Positions 23,386 through 33,136 of a stretch of 64,000 nucleotides of DNA are shown one piece after another. Source of the stretch: Viola odorata (taxonomy: Eukaryota > Streptophyta > Magnoliopsida > Malpighiales > Violaceae); assembly GCA_963691705.1 (NCBI GenBank), contig OY829545.1, positions 27,143,475 to 27,207,474 of the forward strand, read 5' to 3'. The position numbers were made by a program, and so were the translations under genes. Numbering within the stretch: the first letter of the stretch is position 1; each line of letters begins with the position of its first letter. The notes below the pieces were generated by a model that was not told the origin of the DNA, did not search any database, and saw nothing but the letters and a program-made list of their open reading frames with translations.

Positions 23386-24636
23386 TCATTCTAGGAATGG
23401 TTTAAGTCGCTGTCCTTTAACCTTGAACACAATCCCTGTCTTTTCATTCCTAATATCCACTGCACCATGAGGGTAGATATTAGTGATAACATATGGACCT
23501 TCCCATTTAGTCTTAAGCTTACCTGGGAAGAGCTTGAATATGGAATTGTATAGAAGGACTTTTCCCCCAAGTTGGAGATCCTTCTCAACAATCTTCTTGT
23601 CATGGTATGTCTTCATCCTCATCTTAGCTAAGAGTTGGTTGCCATATGCTTGATTCCTCAATTCTTCCATCTCGTGGATTTGGAGTTTCCTTTCCTCACC
23701 TGCTTGGTCGTACCTTAGATTACATTTCCGAATTGCCCAATAAGCTCTATGTTGCATACCTACTGGCAGGTGGCATGCTTTCCCGTACACCAATTTGTAA
23801 GGAGTCATTCCTATGGGAGATTTGTAAGCAGTCCTATATGCCCATAGCACATCATCTAGCCTTTGGCTCCAATCTCGTCGATCTAAGCCAACTTTCTTAG
23901 CTAAGATCGATTTGACTTCTCTGTTTGATACCTCCGCTTGGCCATTTGACTGAGGGTGGTATGCAGTAGAGACTTTATGGGTTACACCATACTTCCTGAA
24001 GAGAGAAACAATAATACTATTGCAAAAATGTGTGCCTCGGTCGCTAATGATCCCCCTAGGCACGCCAAATCTGTTCAAAATGTTAGTTTTCAAGAATGAA
24101 ACAACAGTTCTAGCATCATTGGTCCTAGTTGCCTTAGCTTCTATCCATTTAGACACGTAATCCACAACAAGCAGTATATATTGTTTACCATCCGACATAG
24201 GAAAAGGTCCCATGAAATCAATGCTCCATAGATCAAAAATCTCACAATTTAATATAACATTCATGGGCATTTGATTTCTAGCGCTTATGTTTCCTATCTT
24301 TTGGCATTCAGTGCATGTTTTACAAAATAAATAGCTATCATGAAATAGAGTGGGCCAATAAAATCCTGACTCTAGGACTTTTAAGGCTGTTCTCTTAGCT
24401 CTAAAATGTCCACCACATGCATAAGAGTGACAAAATCTCAAAATAGAAGGAATTTCAGTTTCAGGAATGCATCTTCTAATCAACTGATCAGATCCAATTT
24501 TCTAAAGATAAGGGTCATCCCACACGAAATACTTGCTGTCGTGCTTAATCTTTACCTTTTCTTGGGCCGTTAGGTCTCCATGGTGTTTACCCGTGGCTAA
24601 GAAATTGACTAGGTCGGCAAACCATGGCCTAATTGC
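23386..24636 (-). pseudogene. integrase of element C
   Basis: Same frame as RT after TAG 24637, with a further TAG at 24502 just before the zinc-binding domain (H and H in ILRFCHSYACGGHF, C and C in CKTCTEC, about 24440-24310). The core follows: D in WSIDFMGPFP, D in IISDRGTHF, E in NGQAEVSNREVKS (about 24250-23920). The C-terminal part has LGGKVLLYNS and GKLKTKWEGPYVI. It ends with TAA at 23386. Length and order fit Ty3/gypsy integrase without a chromodomain. Upstream, WFADLVNFLATGKHH is the usual Athila linker. Confidence 0.92.
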
Positions 24637-24639
24637 CTA

Positions 24640-26459
24640 GACGACAAATAGATGTTCGTCTGGAAAATCATCTCTGATTGGTTCTGAATCCTCCTTCACA
24701 AAGCACCTACTTAGGTTGTCAGCGACTAAGTTTTTCTTTCCCGCTTTGTCCTTTATTTCCAAGTTATGTTCCTGCAAAAGTAAAACCCAGCGGATTAGTC
24801 TTGGCTTAGATTCTGCTTTTGTCAGAAGATACCTTAAGGCTGCATGGTCTGAAAAGACTATGACTTTTGTTCCCAACAAATATGATCTGAATTTGTCCAA
24901 TGCAAAGATTATTGCAAACAATTCCTTCTCAGTTGTGGTATAGTTCTTTTGTGCGTCGTCAAGCATCTTAGAGGCGTAGTAGATCACATGCGGATCTCTA
25001 CCAATTTTCTGCCTTAGAACCGCACCAACGGCTGAGTTACTAAGATCACACATCAATTTGAATGGAAGGTTCCAATCTGGTGCTTGGATGATTGGGGCTG
25101 ATGTGAGTTTCTCCTTGATCTTGTCAAACGCTTCTTGGCAAGATTCGTCAAAATTGAAGTCCACTTCTTTTTGTAACAATTTGCACATCGGCTCCACAAT
25201 CTTCGAGAAGTCTTTAATAAACCTGCGATAAAATCCTGCATGGCCTAGAAAAATTCTAACCTCACGCACGCATGAGGGGTAAGGCAAGGTTTTGATAACA
25301 TCAATCTTAGCCTGGTCAACTTCTATGCCTTTCTTAGAAACTACATGACCTAGGACAATACCTTGTTCAACCATGAAATGACATTTTTCATAGTTAAGAA
25401 CAAGATTAGTGGTCACACATCTTTTCAAAACATGTTTCAGTGTTGTTAAACATTTATCAAAATTATCACCATAGACGGTGAAGTCATCCATAAACACTTC
25501 TATGCCTTTTTCTACATAGTCTGAAAAGATACTAACCATACACCTTTGAAAGGTGGCAGGCGCATTGCACAATCCGAATGGCATCCTTCTATATGCAAAG
25601 GTTCCGAAGGGACATGTGAATGTCGTCTTCTCTTGGTCTTCTAATGCCACTGGGATTTGATGAAATCCTGAATAACCATCCAAGAAACAGTAATGGGACT
25701 TTCCAGTCAATCTTTCCACCATTTGGTGAATGAATGGTAATGGAAAGTGATCTTTCCTTGTGACTTGGTTAAGTCTGCAGTAGTCTATGCAGACTCTCCA
25801 TCCATTCTGAATTCTTGTGGTCCTCTTTACTCCATCTTCTCCTTTAGTCACGGTGATTCCTGTCTTTTTTGGTACAACCTGCACAGGGGAAACCCATGAG
25901 CTATCAGAGATTGGGTAAATAATTCCAGCATCAAGCAATTTAATGATTTCTTTCTTGACAACTTCCATCATCGGAGGGTTAAGCCTCCTTTGGGGTTGTC
26001 TAATCGTTTTCTTATCCTCTTCCACATGAATTTTGTGGGTGCAAATGGTTGAGGATATGCCCTTGATGTCTACTAAGGTCCATCCAATAGCCTCTTTATG
26101 TTCCTTTAAAACGCTTGTCAATCTTGCCTCTTCTTCGCTGGAAAGCTTAGCTGAGATTATTACTGGGAGAGTTTTGTCTTGTCCTAGATAGGCATACTTA
26201 AGGTGTTCTGGCAACTCCTTAAGATCAAGCTCCGGTGCCTGCACAATAGATGGTAAAATCTTAGAGTCAGACATGCTAAACAGTGGGCAAGGCAATGATT
26301 CCTTCACTAGTTCAGTCTCATGAAGATCCGTTAGAATCTCCCTAAGATCGTCTCGGTTCCCTACTCGGTCTTCCATTTCTTCCAGAGTCTTAGCTGAGAC
26401 ACTTCTGCTTAAGACAAAATCAAGTGGGTTAGTAGCATTTAAATCTGCAGTCTCTTCTT
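24640..26459 (-). pseudogene. reverse transcriptase-RNase H of element C
   Basis: Open without a stop from 26706 to 24640. RT spans about 26010-25270 with [57 protein letters not shown] and the catalytic box FMDDF (about 25480-25496). RNase H is at about 25090-24680 with [37 protein letters not shown] and LVADNLSR. It copies element RNA into DNA inside the particle. The sequence order RT-RNase H-INT is Ty3/gypsy; there is no second RNase H, as expected for Athila. The stop at 24637 (VV*AIRPW) separates it from integrase. The key catalytic residues are all present. Confidence 0.93.
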
Positions 26460-27783
26460 CAATAGGGTACAAGATATCAATAAAATTAACACTATGTGTC
26501 TCATTTTGATATTTTAATCCCTCTTTCATGTAGAACTTGATCGTGCTTCCAAAGAATTCCAAAATAATACTACCTTCGTAAACGTCTATCTTTGCTCTAG
26601 CAGACCTAAGGAAAGGTCTACCTAAGAGCACATCAGTGGTACAAGAAGGTAAATCAGAATCCATCTCAACAATATAAAAGTCCACAGGGTATATAAAGTT
26701 ATTGACTTAGACGAGAACGTCCTCCACTAAACCCTTAGGATGGATCACGGTTCGGTCAGCTAGTTGAATCACCACTTGCATCTCCTTCATGGGTCTCATT
26801 TGTAATTCTTCGTATTCCCTTAAGGACATCATGTTGATTCCAGCTCCTAAGTCACAAAGAGCTTTTTCCACCATTTTGTTCCCAATTTTGCAAGGGATGG
26901 TGAAGGTTCCTTGATCTCCGCACTTCTCTGGTAGTTTACTCTGAAATACTAATGAAACATTCTGCATAAGATTCACTCTCTCAACACCTGCATGTTTCCT
27001 TTTGTTAGTACAAAGTTCTTTCAAAAATCTTGCATAAGAAGGTACTTTAGAAATTAAATCTAGCATAGGAATGTTCACTGCCACTTTGCCAAAAATGTTC
27101 ATGAATTCTTTAGCCTCGTCTAATTTCTTCTGTTTAGAAGACTTGGGAGGATAGGGAGGTGGAATATCTATTGTTTCCAGAGGTTTTATAATCTGCTCAT
27201 CAGTCTTAGCCTCAGTCTTAGCTAAGATCGACTGTTCTGCTTGAACTGGAATATCAGTCTTAGTTTCAGTCTTAGCCAAGATTGGCTCCGGCTGAACTTC
27301 TGCTTGTATTTCTTCATCCACATCCACATCCTCGTCTTCAAACGACTGGTTGTGAATCTCTTAATCTGACTTAGCTCCCTTCCTCTCAGGTAGGACACTT
27401 CCACTCCTTAGATGAATAGCACTTACGTTGTGCCTAGGGTTATCCTCGGTGGTGGAAGGTAATTTTCCACTTGTTCCTGGTTGTTGGATTTATTGGGTGA
27501 GCTGGCCTACTTGTTTCTACATCTCAACAATATTGGACTGAGTAGCTTTTTGCATTTCAACAAGGCTGGATTGAGTTGCTTGCATGAATTTTTGCAATGT
27601 GTCCTCGATAGGTACTCCGGTAATCTTAAGCGGTTGAGGTGCAGGAGGTAACATAGGGGCATTGCATTGATTTGCTCCAGGTGGTCTGGGTACAAAGTGT
27701 TGGAAATTTATGGGAGATTGTTGTAGTTGTTGGTGGTATTGTTGTTATTGAGTTGGTTGTTGATTTAGTTGTTGATTTGGTTG
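26460..27783 (-). pseudogene. gag end and protease of element C
   Basis: Continuation of gag beyond element T in the same frame. It includes a Q-rich stretch, PIEDTLQKFMQATQSS (like element B), NPRHNVSAIHLRSG, two LAKTE-type words (27209-27238 and 27263-27292), then the protease with LCDLGAGINMM near 26850 and [21 protein letters not shown] near 26600. In-frame stops lie in PTQ*QQ, VEM*KQ, TQ*IQQ, KSD*EIH and DVLV*VNN (26707). The aspartic protease cleaves the polyprotein; its D-L-G active-site variant is usual in this clade. Confidence 0.88.
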
Positions 27784-27788
27784 GCTAG

Positions 27789-28365
27789 TGATAAGAATTT
27801 ATCTACTGCCGAAGGGTAGAAGGGGAAAGGGCATTTTCCAGTCCAGTGTCCGCGGTGGTCCGTCGTACCTGCAAGACGCCGGAGGGGGTCTCCGGCGGAA
27901 ACACTCTGATGCTCAAGTTAGTACTTGTGGCAAATTTGGCAGAGCTTGGGCCAGTCAGTTCTGCTTACCTTCCTCCTTGGTGAGGGAGGTATTTATAGGC
28001 GAAGTGGAGCACTTCTGCGCGATCGGGACTATGAAGTGTTGACGTTCCCGTCAGGGGGCAAGGTCTTCCCGTTAGGTGAGATGTGTAGTATCGTGGCGTT
28101 AAACATATATATGGGGGTAGGAGTTACCTAGGTAAGGCAACGCCTACGCCTCTCAAGAGGTGCCGGGTTTGTCCCGGGATGGGATAGCGTCCCAGGCCAT
28201 GACGGAGTGTTTCGCGAGACCCCCTCGTTGATGTTGACCATCGCAGCGTCAGCCTTACAAAGGAGCAGATGGCTTTGAGGCTATCTCAATGGTGGGAGTG
28301 GTAGCTTTACCCCCCCGGTGGGGTATAGGACACAAATGCCCTTGTTGTTAGTTATATTGTTATCA
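27789..28365 (-). repeat. 3' LTR of element T
   Basis: 577 bp, colinear with 42433-43008. TATAAAT at 27991-27997 (-). No strong polypurine tract touches it; the nearest purine run (AAAAAAGGGAGAG on the - strand) is about 50 bp away near 28415. Confidence 0.92.
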
Positions 28366-28569
28366 TAAGCCCAACTGAAAATGAGCCCGAGTGTTTACCA
28401 AGGGCTAACGCTCTCCCTTTTTTGGCTTATCGATCCTCTTCATACCGGAGCAGCTCTTTATTGGGAATGGAATTGCCCTGACTGCTGCTCCTCTGAGTCT
28501 ATAAATTGAAGTTTTTCTTCGTGCAAATCCCTCCCCATCTTTCTTGCTTTTTCCTCTTGAAATTTCACC
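28366..28569 (+). promoter_or_regulatory. upstream region of the first antisense ORF
   Basis: Between the LTR and ATG 28570. TATAAAT at 28500-28506 lies 70 bp before the ATG. The block AGCCCAACTGAAAATGAGCC (28368-28387) recurs with few changes at 29119-29138 before the second ORF. I infer a promoter on the + strand, antisense to the element. Confidence 0.5.
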
Positions 28570-28953
28570 ATGGACGAGCTGACCAGAAATTTCCTGATCT
28601 CCAAAACTCTGACCCTGAAGAAACTCACTGATGGTGACATCGGGTTCTTAGAGAGGATGATCACCAAGACCTCAGAGGATGTCTTGGAATTGCAGGGGAT
28701 GTTGACCCCTATTTTGTCTAAGCAGTTGGGGGTGTCTTTGGAGGACTTCAGCCCCTTGGAGAGTTTGGCGAAGCTGGCCACCACCACTTCCCACATTGAG
28801 GTGGTCACTTCACTGCTGCAGCAGAGGAAGGACCTATTGGCTTGCTGCTTAAAGGGTATGAGGGCCTGCTCTGTTGAACTGATCTCTGTTGCTGACGCCC
28901 TGAGGGAGGTTCCCGTCGTACTATGGGAGGATGATGCCAGTTCCAACGCTTGA
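28570..28953 (+). CDS. small antisense ORF 1 of element T
   Basis: An uninterrupted 127-codon frame on the strand opposite to pol. I do not recognise the product. It is leucine-rich and probably helical throughout (FLISKTLTLKKLTDGD, VLELQGMLTPILSKQLG, VVTSLLQQRKDLLACC) with no signal peptide or membrane span. It has its own TATA box 70 bp upstream and AATAAA at 29035-29040, 80 bp after the stop, so it could be a separate short transcription unit. It has no stop codon although gag-pol of the same element has seven. A chance frame cannot be excluded. Confidence 0.5.
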   Translation: MDELTRNFLISKTLTLKKLTDGDIGFLERMITKTSEDVLELQGMLTPILSKQLGVSLEDFSPLESLAKLATTTSHIEVVTSLLQQRKDLLACCLKGMRACSVELISVADALREVPVVLWEDDASSNA

Positions 28954-29310
28954 CCGCGGTGTCCGCTTCCTCTTGTTTCTTTTTCTTTTGCTTTTTCATA
29001 TGTAAATCCAGACGTTAAGGCCGCTCTGGCTATAAATAAATGGTTGTTTCTATTATTCTTAAATTTCCTCCTTTCCTTGCTTGATTCCTAGTTGCGTTAG
29101 TTGGGGCATTTGTTACGAGCCCAACTAAAAATGAGTCTTCCTCGGGACTCAGCACTGCAGTGGTTGGACGGTTTTTTGGTGCCCTTTGATTGGCGCAATT
29201 TACGAGCGGGTATGCCTGTGCCGGATCGGCTTCTGCAATTATGGTTACTTTTCCCAGGCGTCTTGATTGTTTTTCAAGGGCGTGCGAGAGAATCGGAGCG
29301 CCTTCTTGGC

Positions 29311-29318
29311 TATTTAAG
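29311..29318 (+). promoter_or_regulatory. TATA-like box of small ORF 2
   Basis: TATTTAAG, 68 bp upstream of ATG 29386. A splice-acceptor-like TTGCAG lies just before the ATG. The upstream region repeats the AGCCCAACT/AAAATGAG block of ORF 1. Confidence 0.4.
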
Positions 29319-29385
29319 GGAGTTACTTTCCCTTTTTCCGTTCATCTTCATCTTCTTCTTTTTCTATTGCTCATTTGCAGGTCGA

Positions 29386-29808
29386 ATGGCAGATTTTTAC
29401 TTTTTGAGCCTCGCAGACCGCGACTCCCTGCCAACCCCTCCGACTTCGCCGGACTCAGATCATCCTCCTCCGTCGCCACCGTGGAGGCCTCCCGTCCGTC
29501 GAAAGGGCCGCAAGAAGCGAAAGGAGAAAAACTCCAAGGCATCCATCGCGCCTTCCTATCCTTCTGGCTTCGCCTCCTAGGAGGCCAACAGACGCTTCCC
29601 TTCGCCTGACTGTTCATTGGAAAAAGCTTTCTCCCTTAATGCTGGCACTGGAACGGTAGCGTCTTCTACTAAAGACGAGTCATGCTCGTCAGGGTTCGGC
29701 CTGGAGAGGGGAGCGGACAAGCCTTTCCCTTCTGCTAACGAGAAGATGCCGTTCCTGGACGATGATGGGGTCTACCACTATGGCATCTACTGGCCTGATG
29801 AGGATTAG
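29386..29808 (+). pseudogene. small antisense ORF 2 of element T
   Basis: A 140-codon frame from ATG 29386 to TAG 29806, with one in-frame TAG at 29578. N-terminal half: MADFYFLSLADRD, a proline-rich stretch (TPPTSPDSDHPPPSPP) and a basic patch (RRKGRKKRKEKNSK), a likely nuclear signal. C-terminal half: serine-rich, ending FLDDDGVYHYGIYWPDED. Not recognised. AATAAA at 29854-29859 follows the stop. The frame resumes cleanly after the single stop, suggesting a coding past. Confidence 0.5.
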
Positions 29809-30054
29809 TCCCTTTGCGCTAGGAGTACTGTATGCGCCTTTTGGCATTTTATGAATAAAGTGATGTTTTCCATGTTTGTCTCTTTGTCATTGTCTTTCCA
29901 TTAGCATGTCGATCTTGTATATAGCGTTAGCTAACGCGGGGGCTTAGCCTCGCTGCGGTAGCCGTTTCGCAACTATCTGACTGGGTCAACTTTGTCGTCA
30001 TTTTGGGGAGTCGTGATGAATAACTTCTCTTCGTAGATTCCTTTAATATGGTTC

Positions 30055-30134
30055 CACGTGGCCAACCTCTTTTTACACGTGTCTCAGCCTGGTTGGTAGT
30101 TTCATTAATGCGGCGGCGTTTAACCCTTTAAAAA
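30055..30134 (+). promoter_or_regulatory. promoter-like region of antisense gene 1
   Basis: Two CACGTG boxes (30055-30060 and 30076-30081) and a TTTAAAAA box (30127-30134) precede ATG 30316, separated by a CT-rich leader. CACGTG is a common plant G-box. The paralogous gene has the same kind of arrangement. Confidence 0.5.
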
Positions 30135-30315
30135 GGAGCCCTTTTCTCTTTCCAACACTTTTTTGCCCTCGCTCCAAATTTTTTCTTTCGTCTTCCTTCG
30201 ACTTCTTCTCAGACGAACTTCCTGGTCGTCCGCCGCCGTCCGCCGAGTCGTCCGTAAATCTTCCCTTTCAAGGTACCACTTTACTCCTTTTAGATTCCCT
30301 ATTTGCTGGTTCACT

Positions 30316-32500
30316 ATGGTTAGGACTAGGCCCCGCCAAATTCTCTGGAGACCCATGGATCCAGAGGTCCCACAATCCTCCAGTATTTTTACATACGATG
30401 TGGTTCTGAGGGCCGAATTGGAGGAGCACGGTATTACTTTTCCCCCCGGATATAAGCCCTCTGTTCCTGATAGTGATATGCGGCTTCATAATCCGGCATG
30501 GGGTTTCTGTAGGCTGCTTTATTTTAAGATGTTCCTCTATGGTTTTCGCTTTCCGGTGCATGATTCAATCCTAGTGCTACTGTGGGAGTATAATCTTAAT
30601 CCTGCCCAGATAACTCCTTCTTCCTGGTGTGGGGTTTATGCTTTCCTTCGCGCTTGCGAACTGAAGAACATTTTCTCCCCATCCCTCAATTTATTTCGCG
30701 AATTCTTTAGTATGAATTGTCATAACTGTTTAATCGACATCACTCCTCGGTGGGATGACGCGTTCGTGCAGTCATTCTGGCAGCAGTTTCGCGGCTTTGA
30801 GAGAGGTGTGGCTGACTGGAAAAGTAGTTTCTTTGTCCTCGAGCTACCGTCGCGTTTGTGGCGCATCAACTTTAACCGGGAGCTCCTAGGCCCCGTTTGG
30901 ACAAATCCCACGATACTGACTAAGACTGAGCTAGCACAGGCTAACGCTTTGTTGGACGCGGGCTCCTACTACCGTATCCGCGACTTTGCCTTGTACAAAC
31001 CTCTGGAGGAGTGCGCTATGGGTGAGTCTATCTTTTCTTACATTTTCTCTTGCGTTTGTCCCTTGTCCTTACGCATTTTTCTGGCAGGAGACGCTGACGG
31101 TCGATCACCCGACAATGTTGATGCTCCTTTAAATATAACGCCGCTCCAGACTTTACCAGCCTCTCCCCCTGCCAAAGATTCTACTTGCCCAAGCGCTCGG
31201 CCTCAAAGGGGAAGGACTAAGACGGTTGCCTTGGGAGGGCGAAAGTTCAGCGGATCCGTCCGAGCTTCTCGTTTCATCGAGAATTGGCTACCAGATCGTC
31301 CCGGGAGGACAGACTCGAGCCGACCCTCAGCAAGGGTTTCTGATAGTGACGACGAGGATATGGATGTTAAACCAGGCCTCCGCCATGCTTCTCCCTCCCT
31401 TCGGAAAAAACTTCGAACGGGTTCGACCGGACAGGCTGTCGGAGTTTCTTCTGCCAGCGCAACGGCTGCTTTCATACCCACCGCTTCGTCTAAGGTAAGT
31501 ACCTCTCAAGCGGTGAAGATTACTGAGGCGTCGACTATCGCCCACTCTACCGAAGCAGGGGTTCCACTGACGGCAAGCTCCTCCCTTAACGCTCCTGATT
31601 CTCCCATTTCTCATTGCATTCCCGATGTGGTGGTCACACCTTCTGTCGCGGTCCCGGTTGCTGAGTTTCCACCTAGGGCCCTTCCACAGTTGTTCTTTAC
31701 CCCTATCTCGAACGTGATTACCGAGGGTTCCTCTTCGATTCCATCAGTCCATCTTTCCTCTCACGATCCTAACGAGACCCAGAGATATCGTATGAACTTG
31801 AGAGGATTCTGCTTTGACAGTCTCCGCGCTGTGGGGGTGTCTAATCCTTTTTCTAGAGATGAGCTTACCGCACCTTTGGTAAGGGAAATGATGAGCTCCC
31901 GCAGAGAGAGAGAAAATTTTTTCCAGCTCTCTTCATAGGCTCGCCATCGGCTTATTCTGAATGACTCTCTGGATACCTTCTGCCATCTGAACTATCTGTT
32001 CGAGATTCACGATCGCGAGTCGCGAAATTTTTCTAGCGCGATATGCGCTCAAAAGGTGCAAGTTGACCGAGCGGTGGGCCATGTGAGGCTGCTGTCGCGT
32101 CTTTATGATGAGTCACAAAAGGAACTAAACAGAGAGAGATCCACCGGGAAAGCAAAAATGGAGGTTCTGGAGGCGGAGTTAGCTTTGGAAAAGAAGAGAA
32201 ATCTCCTTCTCCGTGAGGAGATGCTGGTTCGAGACGAGGAGCTTGCTAGGACACCGCTGAAAATGGAGTGGTGGGAAAAGAGTCTTAGAAGCCTTTATTT
32301 CTGGATTCGCAGCCCGCTTTAAGGGTGACTCTTTTGATCCTGCTCAGGTTGCTGACTATATTTCCACCGTTATGAACGAGATTAGCGAAAGTAGGAATGG
32401 CTCGTCTGCTCCGGAAGGAGAAAGGGCTGACGGCAGCGATGGTGAGGGTACACAACGTTTCACCTCAAGGGGCGGCTCGAGTGTCGTGGCAAATTCCTGA
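30316..32500 (+). pseudogene. antisense gene 1: gypsy-transposon (PF04195-like) protein
   Basis: From ATG 30316 (MVRTRPRQILWRP). Residues 20-230 form the plant 'putative gypsy type transposon' domain: ELEEHGITFPPGYKPSVP, FKMFLYGFRFPVHDSIL, LNPAQITPSSWCGVYAF, FREFF, WKSSFFVLELPSRLWRINF. An intron with GTGAGT...TTTCTGGCAG is placed at 31022-31087 (66 bp, in frame even if retained). Then comes a serine/proline-rich part, an S/T-rich stretch, and after TAG 31936 a coiled coil (LEAELALEKKRNLLLREEM). A frameshift near 32280 leads to AFISGFAARFKGDSFDPAQVADYI and the end at 32500. This type of extra gene lies antisense between pol and the 3' LTR in Tat elements; its role is unknown. See its tandem partner at 33137. 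Confidence 0.75.
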
Positions 32501-32780
32501 GTCCCCCTTTGATTGTTATTCCCTTCTCTATCTGTATTTCTTTTATTCTTCCTTGGAAAGTCACTTGACTTTATTCTTTCTGTAATAATGCTGACGCCAT
32601 GCAACCTTTACTGCAACGTTTGGCTTATTGTGTTGTTGCTGTTATTTATTCTTCGTTAGTGTCTTTGTGTTGTTGTATCATTTCACATGATTGAGTGGTA
32701 AGGTCAGCACTGCTTTTTAGGTCATTAGATGCTGCAAAATCCCTCATTAATGCGATTTGAAAGATAATGATGAGGAGAGA

Positions 32781-32969
32781 CACGTGTCCTTTTTTCGGAG
32801 AGAGGTTTGAAGCAAGCCCCTTCTTGGGATATGTGAGTGCTGAAGCGTTTCCTCTTCTTTTTCAAAACTTATGCCTTCTCGCGCATGCCAGTCTCTTCGT
32901 TACGCCGTTTCGCCATGTGTCAGTTGCTAGCTGGTCATGCCTTTTTCTACTCTTTTAGGGTTATATATA
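32781..32969 (+). promoter_or_regulatory. promoter-like region of antisense gene 2
   Basis: CACGTG at 32781-32786 and TATATATA at 32962-32969, followed by a CT-rich leader to ATG 33137. It parallels the region before antisense gene 1, as expected if the whole unit was duplicated. Confidence 0.5.
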
Positions 32970-33136
32970 TTGCTTTCCCTATCTCCTTTTTCTTTTTTAA
33001 CCTCTTCTCATGTCCGTTGTTACCTTCTGGAAAATAGCCCGCGCCGCTCTTTCTTTCTGGTCTGGTACTCCTGTCATTTTCTTTACGAAGGTACATATGC
33101 CCTTTCTTTCTTTTTCCTCTCTTCTTTTTGTCGATC

